From NCBI RefSeq assembly GCF_031348265.1, contig NZ_CP133771.1:310001-374000 (forward strand): a stretch of 64,000 nt of DNA. The letters are read 5' to 3'. The stretch is from Streptomyces collinus. GTDB lineage: Bacteria > Actinomycetota > Actinomycetes > Streptomycetales > Streptomycetaceae. A model generated the notes under the pieces. That model saw nothing but the letters and a program-made list of their open reading frames with translations. It searched no databases and was not told the DNA's origin. The position numbers and the translations under genes are program-made. Positions 24,745 to 37,589 of this stretch are shown here, piece after piece (positions within the stretch are counted from its first letter, which is position 1; each line of letters opens with the position of its first letter).

Positions 24745-25698
24745 GTGTCCTTGTTCTGGCGGATCTTCGCGCTCAACGCCGTGGTGCTGGGCGCGGCCAC
24801 GGCCCTGCTGCTGTGGGCACCGGTGACCGTCTCGGTGCCGGTGCTGCTGACCGAGGCGGTGATCCTGGTCGGCGGCCTGGCCGTGATGCTCGTCGCGAAC
24901 GCCGCGCTGCTGAGGCTCGGCCTGGCCCCGCTGGACCGGCTCACGAAGCTGATGACCACCGTGGACCTGCTGCGCCCCGGCCAGCGCCTGCCCGCTTCCG
25001 GGGCCGGCGGGGTCGCCGAGCTGATCCGTACCTTCAACGCCATGCTGGAGCGGCTGGAGCAGGAGCGGGCCGCCAGCAGCGCCCGGGCCCTGCTGGCCCA
25101 GGAGTCGGAACGCCGTCGCATCGCCCAGGAACTGCACGACGAGGTCGGCCAGAGCATGACCGCGATCCTGCTGGGGCTCAAGCGCTCCGCGGACGACGTA
25201 CCGGAGCCGCAGCGCAGGGAGTTGCAGGAACTGCAGGAGATCACCCGGGCGAGCCTGGACGAGGTGCGCCGCCTGGTGCGAAGGCTGCGGCCCGGCGTGC
25301 TGGACGATCTGGGCCTGGTCAGCGCGCTGACCTCGCTCAGCGAGGACTTCGCCACCCATACCGGGCTGCTGGTCACGCGCCGCTTCGACACCGACCTGCC
25401 CCCGCTGGCACCGGAGACGGAGCTGGTCCTCTACCGCGTCGCGCAGGAGTCGCTGACCAACGTCGCCCGCCACGCGGACGCCGGGCGGGTCACCGTCGCG
25501 CTGCGCCGCGCCGAGGACGGCGTGGTGCTGACCGTGACCGACGACGGCAGCGGCATCGAGGCACCCCGCGAGGGCGCCGGCATCCGCGGCATGCGCGAGC
25601 GGGCCCTGCTCGTCGGGGGCAGCCTCGACATCACCCCGGCACCCCGGGCCGGCACCCGGGTCCAGCTCACCGCGCCGCTCGCAAGGAAGCAGCTCTGA
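24745..25698 (+). CDS. NarL-type sensor histidine kinase
   Basis: A 317-residue kinase with GTG start. Two N-terminal membrane helices (residues ~5-25 and ~32-58) have almost no extracytoplasmic loop, followed by a HAMP-like segment (APLDRLTKLMTTVDLLRPGQ), HisKA_3 with phospho-acceptor His131 in 'AQELHDEVGQSMTA', and a HATPase_c domain ('ESLTNVARHA', 'VTDDGSGIEAP', 'GIRGMRERALLVGG'). The missing sensor loop suggests it senses a membrane or intracellular state. The response regulator gene starts two bases after its stop. Confidence 0.93.
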   Translation: MSLFWRIFALNAVVLGAATALLLWAPVTVSVPVLLTEAVILVGGLAVMLVANAALLRLGLAPLDRLTKLMTTVDLLRPGQRLPASGAGGVAELIRTFNAMLERLEQERAASSARALLAQESERRRIAQELHDEVGQSMTAILLGLKRSADDVPEPQRRELQELQEITRASLDEVRRLVRRLRPGVLDDLGLVSALTSLSEDFATHTGLLVTRRFDTDLPPLAPETELVLYRVAQESLTNVARHADAGRVTVALRRAEDGVVLTVTDDGSGIEAPREGAGIRGMRERALLVGGSLDITPAPRAGTRVQLTAPLARKQL

Positions 25699-25700
25699 CG

Positions 25701-26384
25701 ATGCCCGACACGGCCCCGCCCGCTCCGACGGGTTCCAGCACGATCCGTATCCTGCTCGCCGACGACCACGCGCTGGTCCGTCGCGGCGTGCGGCTCATCC
25801 TCGACCAGCAACCGGACCTCGAAGTGGTCGCCGAGGCCGGTGACGGGGCCGAGGCCATCGAGCTGGCCCGCACCCGCGACGTCGACCTGGCCGTGCTCGA
25901 CATCGCCATGCCGCGCCTGACCGGTCTGCAGGCCGCCCGCGAACTGGCAGCCGTGAGGCCCGGCTTGCGGATCCTGATGCTCACCATGCACGACAACGAG
26001 CAGTACTTCTTCCAGGCTTTGAAGGCCGGTGCGAGCGGCTACGTTCTGAAGTCGGTGGCCGACCGGGACCTGGTCGCCGCCTGCCGGGCCGCCATGCGGG
26101 ACGAACCCTTCCTGTATCCCGGCGCGGTCACCGCCCTGATCCGCAACTACCTGGACCGGGCCCGCCGCGGCCAGGAGGACCCGGACCAGATCCTCACGCC
26201 CCGCGAGGAGGAGGTCCTCAAGCTGGTCGCCGAGGGCCACTCGTCCAAGGAGATCGCCGACCTGCTGTTCATCAGCATCAAGACCGTCCAGCGCCACCGC
26301 GCCAACCTGCTGCAGAAACTCGGCCTGCGCGACCGTCTCGACCTCACCCGTTACGCGATCCGCGCCGGACTGATCGAGCCCTGA
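25701..26384 (+). CDS. NarL/FixJ-family response regulator
   Basis: A 227-residue regulator: receiver domain with phospho-acceptor Asp67 (AVLDIAMPRLTG), acidic pair DDH, conserved Lys in 'YVLKSV', and a C-terminal LuxR helix-turn-helix (LTPREEEVLKLVAEGHSSKEIA, then KTVQRHRANLLQKLGL). It is coupled to the kinase gene by a two-base gap. Likely targets include its own locus, given the inverted repeats upstream of the kinase. Confidence 0.94.
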   Translation: MPDTAPPAPTGSSTIRILLADDHALVRRGVRLILDQQPDLEVVAEAGDGAEAIELARTRDVDLAVLDIAMPRLTGLQAARELAAVRPGLRILMLTMHDNEQYFFQALKAGASGYVLKSVADRDLVAACRAAMRDEPFLYPGAVTALIRNYLDRARRGQEDPDQILTPREEEVLKLVAEGHSSKEIADLLFISIKTVQRHRANLLQKLGLRDRLDLTRYAIRAGLIEP

Positions 26385-26429
26385 CCGAAGTCCGGCCCGG
26401 CCGGCAGCGCCACGATGAGAGGGGGAACG

Positions 26430-26855
26430 GTGCCTCACAGCGCGCCCACGGCGCCCGGCGTCGGCAGCACCCGATCCCGCTCCCGGATCGCGGCGCTGCC
26501 GGCGGTCCTCCTCCTCGCGGTGCTCGCCGCACTCGGCATCGCCGCCCCGTCGCCCGGCACAGCGGGCACGGGGGCGGCGGCAGCGCCCGCGGCGGCGGCC
26601 CCTCACCGGTACGACGAGAAGCGCGCCGACGTCGGATGTGACGCCGTCTGCGTCATCCGGGCGGCCATCCGCCACGAGCAGCACGGCGAGCACCCGGGCC
26701 CGCGCGGACACCTCGGCGTCTGCGGCCGGAGCGCCGACGTCACCCCCAGCCGTGTTCCGGGCCCACCGCAGGCTCCGAGCCGGCACCTGCCCTCCTCGCA
26801 GCCGCCCGCGGACCAGGAGCAGGGGCGCTCGCCCCCGGTGTCCTCCGGCACCTGA
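26430..26855 (+). CDS. Small secreted or membrane protein of unknown function
   Basis: A 141-residue product from GTG 26430 with GGGGGAAC directly upstream. It has one N-terminal hydrophobic helix (IAALPAVLLLAVLAALGIAA), then an Ala/Pro-rich stretch and a short conserved-looking core 'YDEKRADVGCDAVCVIRAAIRHEQ' with two cysteines; the rest is Pro/Ser-rich. Position between the response regulator and SecDF suggests co-transcription. No family is recognised. Confidence 0.55.
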   Translation: MPHSAPTAPGVGSTRSRSRIAALPAVLLLAVLAALGIAAPSPGTAGTGAAAAPAAAAPHRYDEKRADVGCDAVCVIRAAIRHEQHGEHPGPRGHLGVCGRSADVTPSRVPGPPQAPSRHLPSSQPPADQEQGRSPPVSSGT

Positions 26856-26937
26856 CGCCCCGTTCCCTTCACATCCCGACCCGCCCCGCCGCGGCCCGCG
26901 CCGGCCGCTGCCGAGGTGTGCCTGCCGGAGGTTCCCG

Positions 26938-29197
<2,260 letters not shown>

Positions 29198-29208
<11 letters not shown>

Positions 29209-30445
29209 GCCGGTCCAGCGCGGCCAGGACCGGGGCCACGCCGTCCTCCCCGGCCAGGCCGCGGGCCAGCTCCCCGGCGCGGGCGCGGTGCCGGGGCTCG
29301 CCCGTGGCGCGGCGCAGCGCGGGGGCGAGTGTGCCGGCGGTCAGGCGCCGCAGGGGGACGGCGCACGGGGCGGTCCCCAGGGCGACCAAGCGCGCCGCCC
29401 AGAAGCCGCCGTCGAACTGCACCGGCACCGGGATCGTCGGGACGCCCGCGCGCAGGACCGCGGCGGTGGTGCCGGCTCCGGCATGGTGGACGACGGCCGC
29501 CGTGCGGGGGAACAGCAGGGCGTGCGGCACGTCGCCCACGGTGATCACGTCATCGTCGCCGCTGTGGGCGGTGAGGCCCGCCCAGCCCTGCTGGACGATG
29601 CCGCGCAGTCCCGCCGTCCGCAGCGCGCGCACGATCTCGGCGCTGAGGTGACCGGGGTCCGGCACCGTCGCGCTGCCCAGCCCGACGAACACCGGCGGGG
29701 GTCCGGCGGCCAGGAACTCCTCCAGCTCGCCGGGCAGGGTGCGGGTGTCGTGCGGCCACCAGTACCCGGCGATGTCCAGCCCGGGGCGCCAGTCCTCGGG
29801 GCGGGGCACCACCCGTTCGCTGAATCCGTGCAGCACGGGCCAGTGGGCCCGCTCGTGGGCCCGGCGGCTCGCGGAGGGACTGCGCAGGGCCATGCCGTGC
29901 CGGGTGCGCAGCCGGTGCATGGCCTGGGTGTAGACCTGGTCGACGGCGGAGATGACGGCCCGTCCGCCCAGGTGGTTGCCCAGCGTGCCGAGCGAGCGTC
30001 CGCCGAGCATGGGCGCGCCGAACTCGCGTGTCGGATGCTGGGGTTGGAGGAACAGGCCCAGGCTGGGCAGGCTCAGCCCCTCGGCGATGGCGCGGCCCAG
30101 CGGTGCCACGGCTCCGGCGGCCAGGACGATGTCCGCGCCGCGGGCCGCCCGGACGAGGGAGTCGGTCATCTCCTCGGCCGCGGACCGGGCCATCGACGCC
30201 GCGCGCAGCAGCTTGCCGAGGCCGGTCGTGCTGGTGTGCAGGCCGCGGCCGCGGTCGGAGTGGGACACGGCGTGCGGGTCGACCGGGGTCGGGTGGAAGC
30301 GCACCCCCGATCCGGCGGCCAGGGGTGCGAACAGGCCGTGGGTGGCGAGCGTTACCTCGTGCCCGCTCCGCGCCAGCCCCGCGCCGAGCCCGGTGTACGG
30401 CGCGACGTCGCCGCGCGATCCAGCCGTCATGATCACCACGCGCAT
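29198..30445 (-). CDS. GT1-family glycosyltransferase (UGT / sterol glucosyltransferase-like)
   Basis: A 415-residue protein. It has the GT-B N-terminal signature 'VVIMTAGSRGDVAPYTGLGAGLARSGHEVTLAT' and the donor-binding C-terminal half with 'VFVGLGSATVPDP', 'VITVGDVPHALLFPRTAAVVHHAGAGTTAAVLRAGVPTIPVP', the plant-type donor box. Such enzymes glucosylate lipids, sterols or natural products from UDP- or TDP-sugars; the acceptor is unknown. Its last 11 bases overlap the end of SecDF tail to tail. Weak ribosome site; the start is supported by homology of the N-terminus. Confidence 0.88.
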
Positions 30446-30543
30446 GGGTCCAGTGTGGACCGGCCGGGCGGGCGACATGCGGCGCATGACCGCACGTGGA
30501 CGAAAATCGCCGGTGCGTGCGGGTGCTTTGCGGCCGGATCTGC

Positions 30544-32049
30544 TTACGTCGGGCCGGTGTCCAGTAGACCGGTGTCCAGTAGACCGCGGAGGCGGGTGGC
30601 GGCCTGGCGCAGGCGTGGCGAGGCGTCCTCGGTGAGGGCCGCCAGCCGGCAACGGGCCATTTCGCTGCCTGGGGGCAGTGAGCCGCCGGCCTCAGTCCAG
30701 CGTTCGAGACCGAGGACGGCTTCGTAGCGGACCGGTTCGTGCGGGTCGTCGAGGCGGAGCAGGAAGCGCCGTACGTCGTGGCGGGTGTGCTCGTCGCTCG
30801 GGTCGTCGCCGTCGAGCAGGGACAGCGCGGCGGCCAGGACCTCGCCGGACGGAGCGTTGTCCGCGAGGCGCCGCACGTCGGGCAGGGCCTGGGTGAGACC
30901 GTCGAGCGCGTTGCGTGTGCGCCAGGTGTGCCGGTCGTCGGTGGCCAGATGGCCGGTCAGGGCCCAGGCCACGGGGTGGCGCTCCCAGGGGCGCAGGCCG
31001 TTCTCGACGAGTGTCCCCAGGCCGTCGAGCACGCCCGCGCGTATCACGTCGTCGGGGTCGTCCAGGAGGGACAGCAGGAGCCACACCGCGTCCCAGCGGC
31101 CGGCGGTCCCGACGGCTGCGGCCGCGGCGGCCCGGGTGTGTGGGGAGAACGTCTTGTCGGTCAGGGCCGTGCGGAGATGCGGGGCTGCCGTGCCGGGGTC
31201 CGCGGTGCCCAGGGCACGCGCGGCCGAGGGCCCTGCGACGGGATCGCGCAGCCACCGCACGGCGGGGCCTGTCACGCGGTCGTCGCCCCGCCCTCCCAGT
31301 CCCCACAGCAGTCCAGCGGTGACCTCGGGGTGCTCCTCGGTGCGCAGGGCCGCGGCCAGCTTGTCCTGTACCTGCTGTTGTTCCACGGGGAGCAAGCGCC
31401 GGGCGGCCTGGATCCGTACCGCGGGCGAAGGGTCGTGCAGCGCTGTGAGCAGTGAGTCGAGGAGCCGCTCGGTGCAGCGTTCCGGCAGCCCTTCCAGGGC
31501 ACGCGCGCGGGCGGTACCCGTGCCCTGGCGGGCCGTGCGCACGACTTCCGCGCGTACGGCCGGGTCTTCTCCGCACCTGTACAGCAGGGTCCGGGCCCGT
31601 CCCCAGACGGCGGGGTCCGGGTCGCCGAGCAGGGCGGCCAGGGCGGTGACGTCCCCGGGCACGCCCAGGACCGACAGTCCGTCCAGGGCGTTGATCCGGA
31701 CGTGGTGGTCCGGATCGGCCAGCAGGCGGGCGAAGGCCCGGGTGACCGCGGGTCCGCCGAGTCCGAGCCGGGTGGCGGCGACCGAGGCCCTGCGCCGTAC
31801 GCCCGGATCCGCGTCACCCATCAGGAGGGGCAGCGCCTCCTCGCCGGCCTCCGGGACGCCGAGCCGGGCGAGGCCCTGGGCGGCGGCCGCGCGCACGGCC
31901 GGGTCGGGATCGTCGGCCGCTTCGGCGAGGACGCGGGCGTGCTCGGCCCGGCCGATCCTCCCCAGCCCCTTCAACGCCGCGGCACGCCGCTCCGAATCCG
32001 GCTGCGCCGACTCCCGCAGGAGAAAGGCGATCTGATGGTCCTCTCCCAT
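30544..32049 (-). CDS. HEAT-repeat protein
   Basis: A 501-residue protein from ATG 32049 (GGGGG five bases upstream; a GTG six bases earlier is an alternative). It consists of about fourteen HEAT-type helical pairs, with repeats such as 'DPDPAVRAAAAQGLARLG', 'DADPGVRRRASVAATRLG' and 'DPDHHVRINALDGLSVLG'. No signal peptide, membrane segment or catalytic motif was found. The final residues come from a 15-bp duplication (LLDTGLLDTGPT). It is a probable protein-interaction scaffold; the partner is unknown. Confidence 0.85.
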   Translation of the reverse strand: MGEDHQIAFLLRESAQPDSERRAAALKGLGRIGRAEHARVLAEAADDPDPAVRAAAAQGLARLGVPEAGEEALPLLMGDADPGVRRRASVAATRLGLGGPAVTRAFARLLADPDHHVRINALDGLSVLGVPGDVTALAALLGDPDPAVWGRARTLLYRCGEDPAVRAEVVRTARQGTGTARARALEGLPERCTERLLDSLLTALHDPSPAVRIQAARRLLPVEQQQVQDKLAAALRTEEHPEVTAGLLWGLGGRGDDRVTGPAVRWLRDPVAGPSAARALGTADPGTAAPHLRTALTDKTFSPHTRAAAAAAVGTAGRWDAVWLLLSLLDDPDDVIRAGVLDGLGTLVENGLRPWERHPVAWALTGHLATDDRHTWRTRNALDGLTQALPDVRRLADNAPSGEVLAAALSLLDGDDPSDEHTRHDVRRFLLRLDDPHEPVRYEAVLGLERWTEAGGSLPPGSEMARCRLAALTEDASPRLRQAATRLRGLLDTGLLDTGPT

Positions 32050-32188
32050 GAACACCCCCGTAGGGAAAGACCGTCGGGGGACGCGAAGGTTGCCCGCGTC
32101 TCAGGGGCTCCATCAGCCGGTCAACGGCCCGGAGCCGGGTCCTCCGCCACCATGGGGCGGAGCACCCGGCTCCCGATCGGGCGGTGGA

Positions 32189-33196
32189 TCAGGACGACTG
32201 GGCGCTCTGGTACAGGTTCTGGGCGTCCGCGCCGAAGTACGGGCCGTACATGGAGTTCGGGAAGAAGTTGTACTTGAAGCTGTTCACCGAGGACTGCAGG
32301 CCGGTCCCGGTGGCCTCGCTGAACTGGGTGAACCAGGGGCCTCCGCTGGAGCCGCCGGTCATGTTGCAGGTCAGACCGTGGTCGTTGGAGAGCAGGAAGT
32401 CGCGGGTCGTGGTGCCGCTGCAGTAGATGAACTTCTCGCCGTCGTACGGCGCTGCGGCCGGGAAGCCGAAGGAGTACATGGCCTTGTTGTAGCCGGTGTT
32501 GAAGGCCAGGCCCTGCCCGCCGACGACGTCGGTCAGCTTCTTCCCGTCCAGCGGGGCGACCACCGCCGCGCCGATGTCGTAGTTGATGTCCTCGCTGGCC
32601 GTCCACTGCGGCGTGGACAGGGTCTTGGACGCGGCCCAGGTGCCGTACGGGCGCTGCCCGTCGTGGTAGCCGGGTACGAAGACCCAGTTGGTGTGCCAGG
32701 CGCCCTCCATCTTCACGCAGTGGCCCGCGGTGATCACGGTGCTCTTGTTGGCGCTGGTGACGGCGTTGCCGGAGCAGGACGCGGTGCGGCCCTGGTAGCT
32801 GAAGAACACCCGGCCCGCGGTCTTGGTCACCGCTCCCCCGCCGGACCAGGGTCCGCCGCCGTGCGGGAAGGCCAGGGGGCCCGCGGCGGAGGCGGGCACG
32901 CTGGGGGCGACGACCGTCGCCTTGCCCGTGCGCAGCGCCGGTGCCCGTACGTCGGAGCGGTCGACGGTCAGGAGGTCGAGCGGGGTGGCCTCGCGCATCC
33001 GCTGCGGGGTCCAGAAGGCCAGTGCGCGTTCCTGCGCCGAGAGGGTCGTCGCGCCGGGGTCCGGTGCGGCGCTCGCCGGTGCGGCGGTGACGCCGGTCGC
33101 CAGGAGTGCGGCGATGCCGGCGAGCGCGCCGAGGACGGAGCGGCGGACGGGGATGCCGCCGCCGGACGGGCGGGGGCTGCGGGGTCGGCCTATCAC
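32189..33196 (-). CDS. Secreted trypsin-like serine protease (S1 family, glutamyl-endopeptidase-like)
   Basis: A 335-residue protein from GTG 33196 with AAGGAGA upstream. A signal peptide (about residues 17-43, ending 'APASA') is followed by a pro-region of about 85 residues. The catalytic triad is visible: His159 in 'TVITAGHCV', Asp in 'INYDIGAAVVAP', Ser in 'MTGGSSGGPWF'. Paired cysteines flank the His (CSGN...GHC) and the Ser (YCSGTT...LTC). The overall layout resembles secreted actinobacterial S1 proteases of the V8/trypsin type. It is transcribed alone. Confidence 0.88.
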   Translation of the reverse strand: MIGRPRSPRPSGGGIPVRRSVLGALAGIAALLATGVTAAPASAAPDPGATTLSAQERALAFWTPQRMREATPLDLLTVDRSDVRAPALRTGKATVVAPSVPASAAGPLAFPHGGGPWSGGGAVTKTAGRVFFSYQGRTASCSGNAVTSANKSTVITAGHCVKMEGAWHTNWVFVPGYHDGQRPYGTWAASKTLSTPQWTASEDINYDIGAAVVAPLDGKKLTDVVGGQGLAFNTGYNKAMYSFGFPAAAPYDGEKFIYCSGTTTRDFLLSNDHGLTCNMTGGSSGGPWFTQFSEATGTGLQSSVNSFKYNFFPNSMYGPYFGADAQNLYQSAQSS

Positions 33197-33378
33197 GCGG
33201 TCTCCTTCTGCTGTGGGGGCCGGGCGGCGGGAAGCCTCCACCCGGTCAGGCAGGGGTGTCACTGCGGACGGTCAGGGGGCAGCGTGCCACCGGGAGGCCG
33301 ATATGGACAGGTGCATGTCATGACGTTGGCCGAAACCGCACGCCCTCTGCACACGGAGCGGGACATGCGGGCACAGAA

Positions 33379-33407
33379 GAACCCGGCCTCCCGTGGAGAC
33401 CGGGTTC
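33379..33407 (-). terminator. Hairpin terminator after the SRPBCC gene
   Basis: GAACCCGG...CTCC pairs with GGAG.CCGGGTTC in a 13-bp stem with one G-U type mismatch and a three-base loop, about 20 bases past the minus-strand gene end; TCTTCTG follows on that strand. Confidence 0.7.
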
Positions 33408-33426
33408 CGGAAGTGCGCGGCTGGTG

Positions 33427-33912
33427 TCAGAGGATGGGGCCGGAGCCGCTGGGGCCGCCCGGCTGGACACGCCCGCGCCAGGCGCCGGATTCGACTCCGC
33501 GCTCCTCGATGTACTGCTTGAAGCGCCTCATGTCACCCTTCACACGGCGGTCGATCGTGCCCATCATGTCCGCGGCCTTCTCCACAGCTCCGCTGGGCTC
33601 GACGTCCATGACGAGCTCCACCCTGGTGTGGGTGTCGTCGAGGCGCTCGAAGCGGACGGAGCCCCTCTGGTGCGTGTCTCCGCTGGTCGTGCGCCATGTG
33701 ACCCGCTCGTCGGCCAGCTGGTCGACGATCTCGGTGTCGAATTCGCGCCGTACCCCACCGATCTTGGTCGTCCAGTGGTTGTGGCGGTCGTCCAGCTGCC
33801 TGACCTCCTCGACGCCCTCCATGAAGTTCGGGAACTCCTCGAACTGCGTCCACTGGTTGTAGGCGGTGTGGACGGGGACATCGACTTCCACGGTTTCCTT
33901 GATGGTGCTCAT
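33427..33912 (-). CDS. SRPBCC / polyketide cyclase-dehydrase fold protein
   Basis: A 161-residue protein from ATG 33912 (GGAGG seven bases upstream). It has the START-like fold: 'VEVDVPVHTAYNQWTQFEEFPNFMEGVEEV' (first strand plus the two short helices), then antiparallel strands, and the long C-terminal helix 'GTIDRRVKGDMRRFKQYIEERG'. In Streptomyces this subtype is common among stress-induced genes and is not tied to polyketide clusters. A GGGTAC element lies upstream on the same strand at about 33986-33991, reminiscent of a SigB-type -10. The ligand is unknown. Confidence 0.85.
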   Translation of the reverse strand: MSTIKETVEVDVPVHTAYNQWTQFEEFPNFMEGVEEVRQLDDRHNHWTTKIGGVRREFDTEIVDQLADERVTWRTTSGDTHQRGSVRFERLDDTHTRVELVMDVEPSGAVEKAADMMGTIDRRVKGDMRRFKQYIEERGVESGAWRGRVQPGGPSGSGPIL

Positions 33913-34078
33913 CTGAATGCCTCCGTATTCACTGATCGACTGCAGGAGGCCCGTCGGCCCACACAGGTCCGGGCCCGCGCGGGCCGAGTACCCGGGATGC
34001 TCGGCTTGCCACATCGGATGTGATCAGCGAGCGGCAGAAGTGGAGGTGCAGATGAGCTGCGCCGGGCGTACGACGTGA

Positions 34079-34366
34079 TCAGAACCGGTCGTGCTGCTGC
34101 GGCTGCCCGTACGCCTGGCCGCTCGGGCCGTTCGTGCCCTGAGACTGGAGCTGCTCCGCCTGCTCCTTGGTCACCTTCTGTTCCGCTCCGCAGAAGGTGC
34201 ACTGCGTCAGGTACTTCGTGGAGATCGGGAACAGCGGGACGAAGAACAGGGTGAACTTCGTGATGCGCTTCCTGAGCGTGTGAGCGGCGGGGTTCCCGCA
34301 CTGGCCGCACACCAGCGTCAGTATCGCCAGCTGGTAGAGGTAGCCCTTGGTACCGAAGATGATCAC
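34079..34366 (-). CDS. Zinc-ribbon membrane-associated small protein
   Basis: A 95-residue protein from GTG 34366 (GAAGGA nine bases upstream). Two CxxC knuckles, CGQCG and CTFCG, about 34 residues apart, form a zinc ribbon that brackets a hydrophobic segment (ITKFTLFFVPLFPISTKYLT). A Gln-rich tail follows. This is the zinc-ribbon_15 type of small protein, of unknown role. Confidence 0.75.
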   Translation of the reverse strand: MIIFGTKGYLYQLAILTLVCGQCGNPAAHTLRKRITKFTLFFVPLFPISTKYLTQCTFCGAEQKVTKEQAEQLQSQGTNGPSGQAYGQPQQHDRF

Positions 34367-34523
34367 GTGTTCGGTCCTTCCCGGTCGGATCTTCATCCAG
34401 TGTCCTGCATCCGCGGGCACGCCGGGGGTTCGGGCCCCTCGTCCGTGTGGAGAGCCCGGCGTGGGCTGGTCCAGTCGGGTGACGGCGGGGCGCGTCCCCA
34501 CGGTACGCCGGTACGGTTCCGCG

Positions 34524-34834
34524 GTGACCTCGATCGCACCCGAAACGAGGTCCGTGCCCACCGACGACCTGGGCTCCCTGGTCGTCCAGTCCTGGCGGGG
34601 CACGACCCCGCCGTCCTCACCGTGCAGCACCTGAAGGCGCAGTTCGTCCCTCCGGAGAGCCGGCTGGAGGCGGTGGGCGAACTCGGCTACGCCTACCTCA
34701 TCTTCGCCGCCCGGCCGTGGCCGCAGGGCGCCGAGCCCGGTGACGCCGGGCCACTCGCCGCCTTCACCTCCGACGAGGACGCGACGGCCTCGGCGGCGCA
34801 TGTCGTCCTGCCCGGCCGCAGCCTGCGCAGCTGA
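34524..34834 (+). pseudogene. Probable frameshifted remnant of a small cytoplasmic protein
   Basis: A GTG at 34524 opens 'TSIAPETRSVPTDDLGSLVVQSWRG', which closes soon after in its frame. The neighbouring frame continues as 'HDPAVLTVQHLKAQFVPPESRLEAVGELGYAYLIFAARPWP' to a stop at 34834. The opening 'TDDLGSLVV' recalls short DUF6924-like proteins (TDDL.SLV.RTDF). The shift lies near 34600. A translation in one frame is possible but has no ribosome site, so I treat it as a decayed gene. Family assignment is tentative. Confidence 0.35.
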
Positions 34835-34842
34835 AAGCGCGG

Positions 34843-34876
34843 ACAGCCCGGGCCACGTGAGGGCGGCCCGGGCTGT
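34843..34876. terminator. Strong bidirectional hairpin downstream of pgm
   Basis: ACAGCCCGGGCC (34843-34854) and GGCCCGGGCTGT (34865-34876) are perfectly complementary over 12 bp with a ten-base loop, 13 bases beyond the phosphoglucomutase stop. Confidence 0.8.
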
Positions 34877-34888
34877 GCCGTGCCGGGG

Positions 34889-36529
<1,641 letters not shown>

Positions 36530-36758
36530 GGGCCCGCTCCTCCGTAAGGGTTGATCGTTCGCTTGCGGTCTCATCCTTCCTCGTCACCGTGGTGCAGCGC
36601 GAGAGGGGCACCCCGGTACGGGACGGATGTGCGCCGGCCAACGGAGGAGGGGGCGGTCCGGAGCACGAGGAGGCGGCGCCACGGACCACCGGGACCTCCG
36701 GTGGCGCGCCACGCCGCCTGCTTCCCTCGTGCCGGCACGTCCATCGCGCCGGCCGTGC

Positions 36759-37196
36759 TCAGATCCGTCCGCCGGTGAGCCGGGTGAGGGGGCCGTGCGC
36801 ACCGCGTTCGGCGCGGCGGCCGACGGCGTAGGACGCCGCGGTCAGGGCGGTCAGGCCCGCTCCGACTCCAGCGGCCACGAGCTTGCGGTGGGCGATGACC
36901 GTCCAGGCCGTCTTCGCCGTGGTGGCGACATGGCCGGAGGCCGTGACGACCGCCTGGCGGCCCGCCTCGACGCCCTTGGCCGCGGTCTGTGCGGCCGCCT
37001 TCGCCGTCTCGGTGGAGCGCTCCGCGCCGGACTTGGCGGCTGACGCCGCCTCACCGGCCTTGCCCGCGGCGCCCTTCGCGGCCTGAGACGCCGCCCCCGT
37101 GGCCTTGTCCGCCGTGCCGCGGGCCTTGGACTCGGCGGTCCGTACGGTGGTCGTCGCCTTCTGATTCGCGCGCTTGTTCTCTTCAGTCATGGACAC
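36759..37196 (-). CDS. Ala/Lys-rich helical stress-type protein with one membrane helix
   Basis: About 145 residues, from GTG 37196 (AGAGG seven bases upstream) or ATG 37190. Residues 10-95 are an amphipathic low-complexity helix of Ala/Lys/Thr/Glu repeats (KATGAASQAAKGAAGKAGEA), followed by one hydrophobic segment (VAAGVGAGLTALTAASYAVG) and a short Arg-rich tail. The composition resembles LEA- or apolipoprotein-like stress proteins. It is similar in style to the cluster at 57-59 kb. No defined family; it is divergent from the next small gene. Confidence 0.65.
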   Translation of the reverse strand: MSMTEENKRANQKATTTVRTAESKARGTADKATGAASQAAKGAAGKAGEAASAAKSGAERSTETAKAAAQTAAKGVEAGRQAVVTASGHVATTAKTAWTVIAHRKLVAAGVGAGLTALTAASYAVGRRAERGAHGPLTRLTGGRI

Positions 37197-37257
37197 CGAC
37201 TTGCCTCTGACTCCGGCCGCAAACACATTCGGTCGCGCACCGACCGGGCGGAGGTGT

Positions 37258-37283
37258 GCCTGAGCACCACGCCCGAGGGGTAG
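37258..37283 (+). promoter_or_regulatory. Candidate SigB-type promoter for the 49-residue protein gene
   Basis: GCCT (37258-37261) and GGGTAG (37278-37283), separated by 16 bp, fit the GNNT-N14-16-GGGTA pattern of Streptomyces stress sigma factor promoters, 48 bp before the ATG. The last position (G instead of C/T) deviates. Confidence 0.4.
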
Positions 37284-37330
37284 GCGCACTACACAGGCAA
37301 GCGACATCACCACAGGAAGGAAGGTGCGTC

Positions 37331-37480
37331 ATGGCCGGAATGCTGAATCGCATCAAGGAGTTCGCCAAGAGCCCGCAGGGACGGCGGGCCGCGGAGCAGG
37401 CACGCCGGGCCGCGGCCGACCCCCGCAAGCGGGCCCAGGCCCAGCGTCTGCTCGGCAAGCTCAGGGGCCGCGGGCACTGA
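37331..37480 (+). CDS. 49-residue basic protein, likely stress-induced
   Basis: ATG 37331 is preceded by GGAAGG. The product is strongly basic and helical (RRAAEQARRAAADPRKRAQAQRLLGKLRGRG) and recalls short conserved Streptomyces proteins of unknown role. A GNNT/GGGTA-type element upstream suggests control by a SigB-like factor. It is not part of a longer open frame and stops with TGA before a lipoprotein gene. Confidence 0.6.
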   Translation: MAGMLNRIKEFAKSPQGRRAAEQARRAAADPRKRAQAQRLLGKLRGRGH

Positions 37481-37589
37481 CTGGGGCGCCTGTTCCTCCC
37501 GGTATCCAACTTCTCTGCCCCACAGGTGTGTTCATGTCCGGCTTGGGCACTTGAGCCGCACCACACACACCTGAGAAGGAGCTGGTTCG

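Noticed and set aside
33427..33912. SRPBCC cyclase-like protein as part of a polyketide cluster
   Set aside because: No ketosynthase, carrier protein or tailoring genes are nearby; the subtype fits the general stress set.
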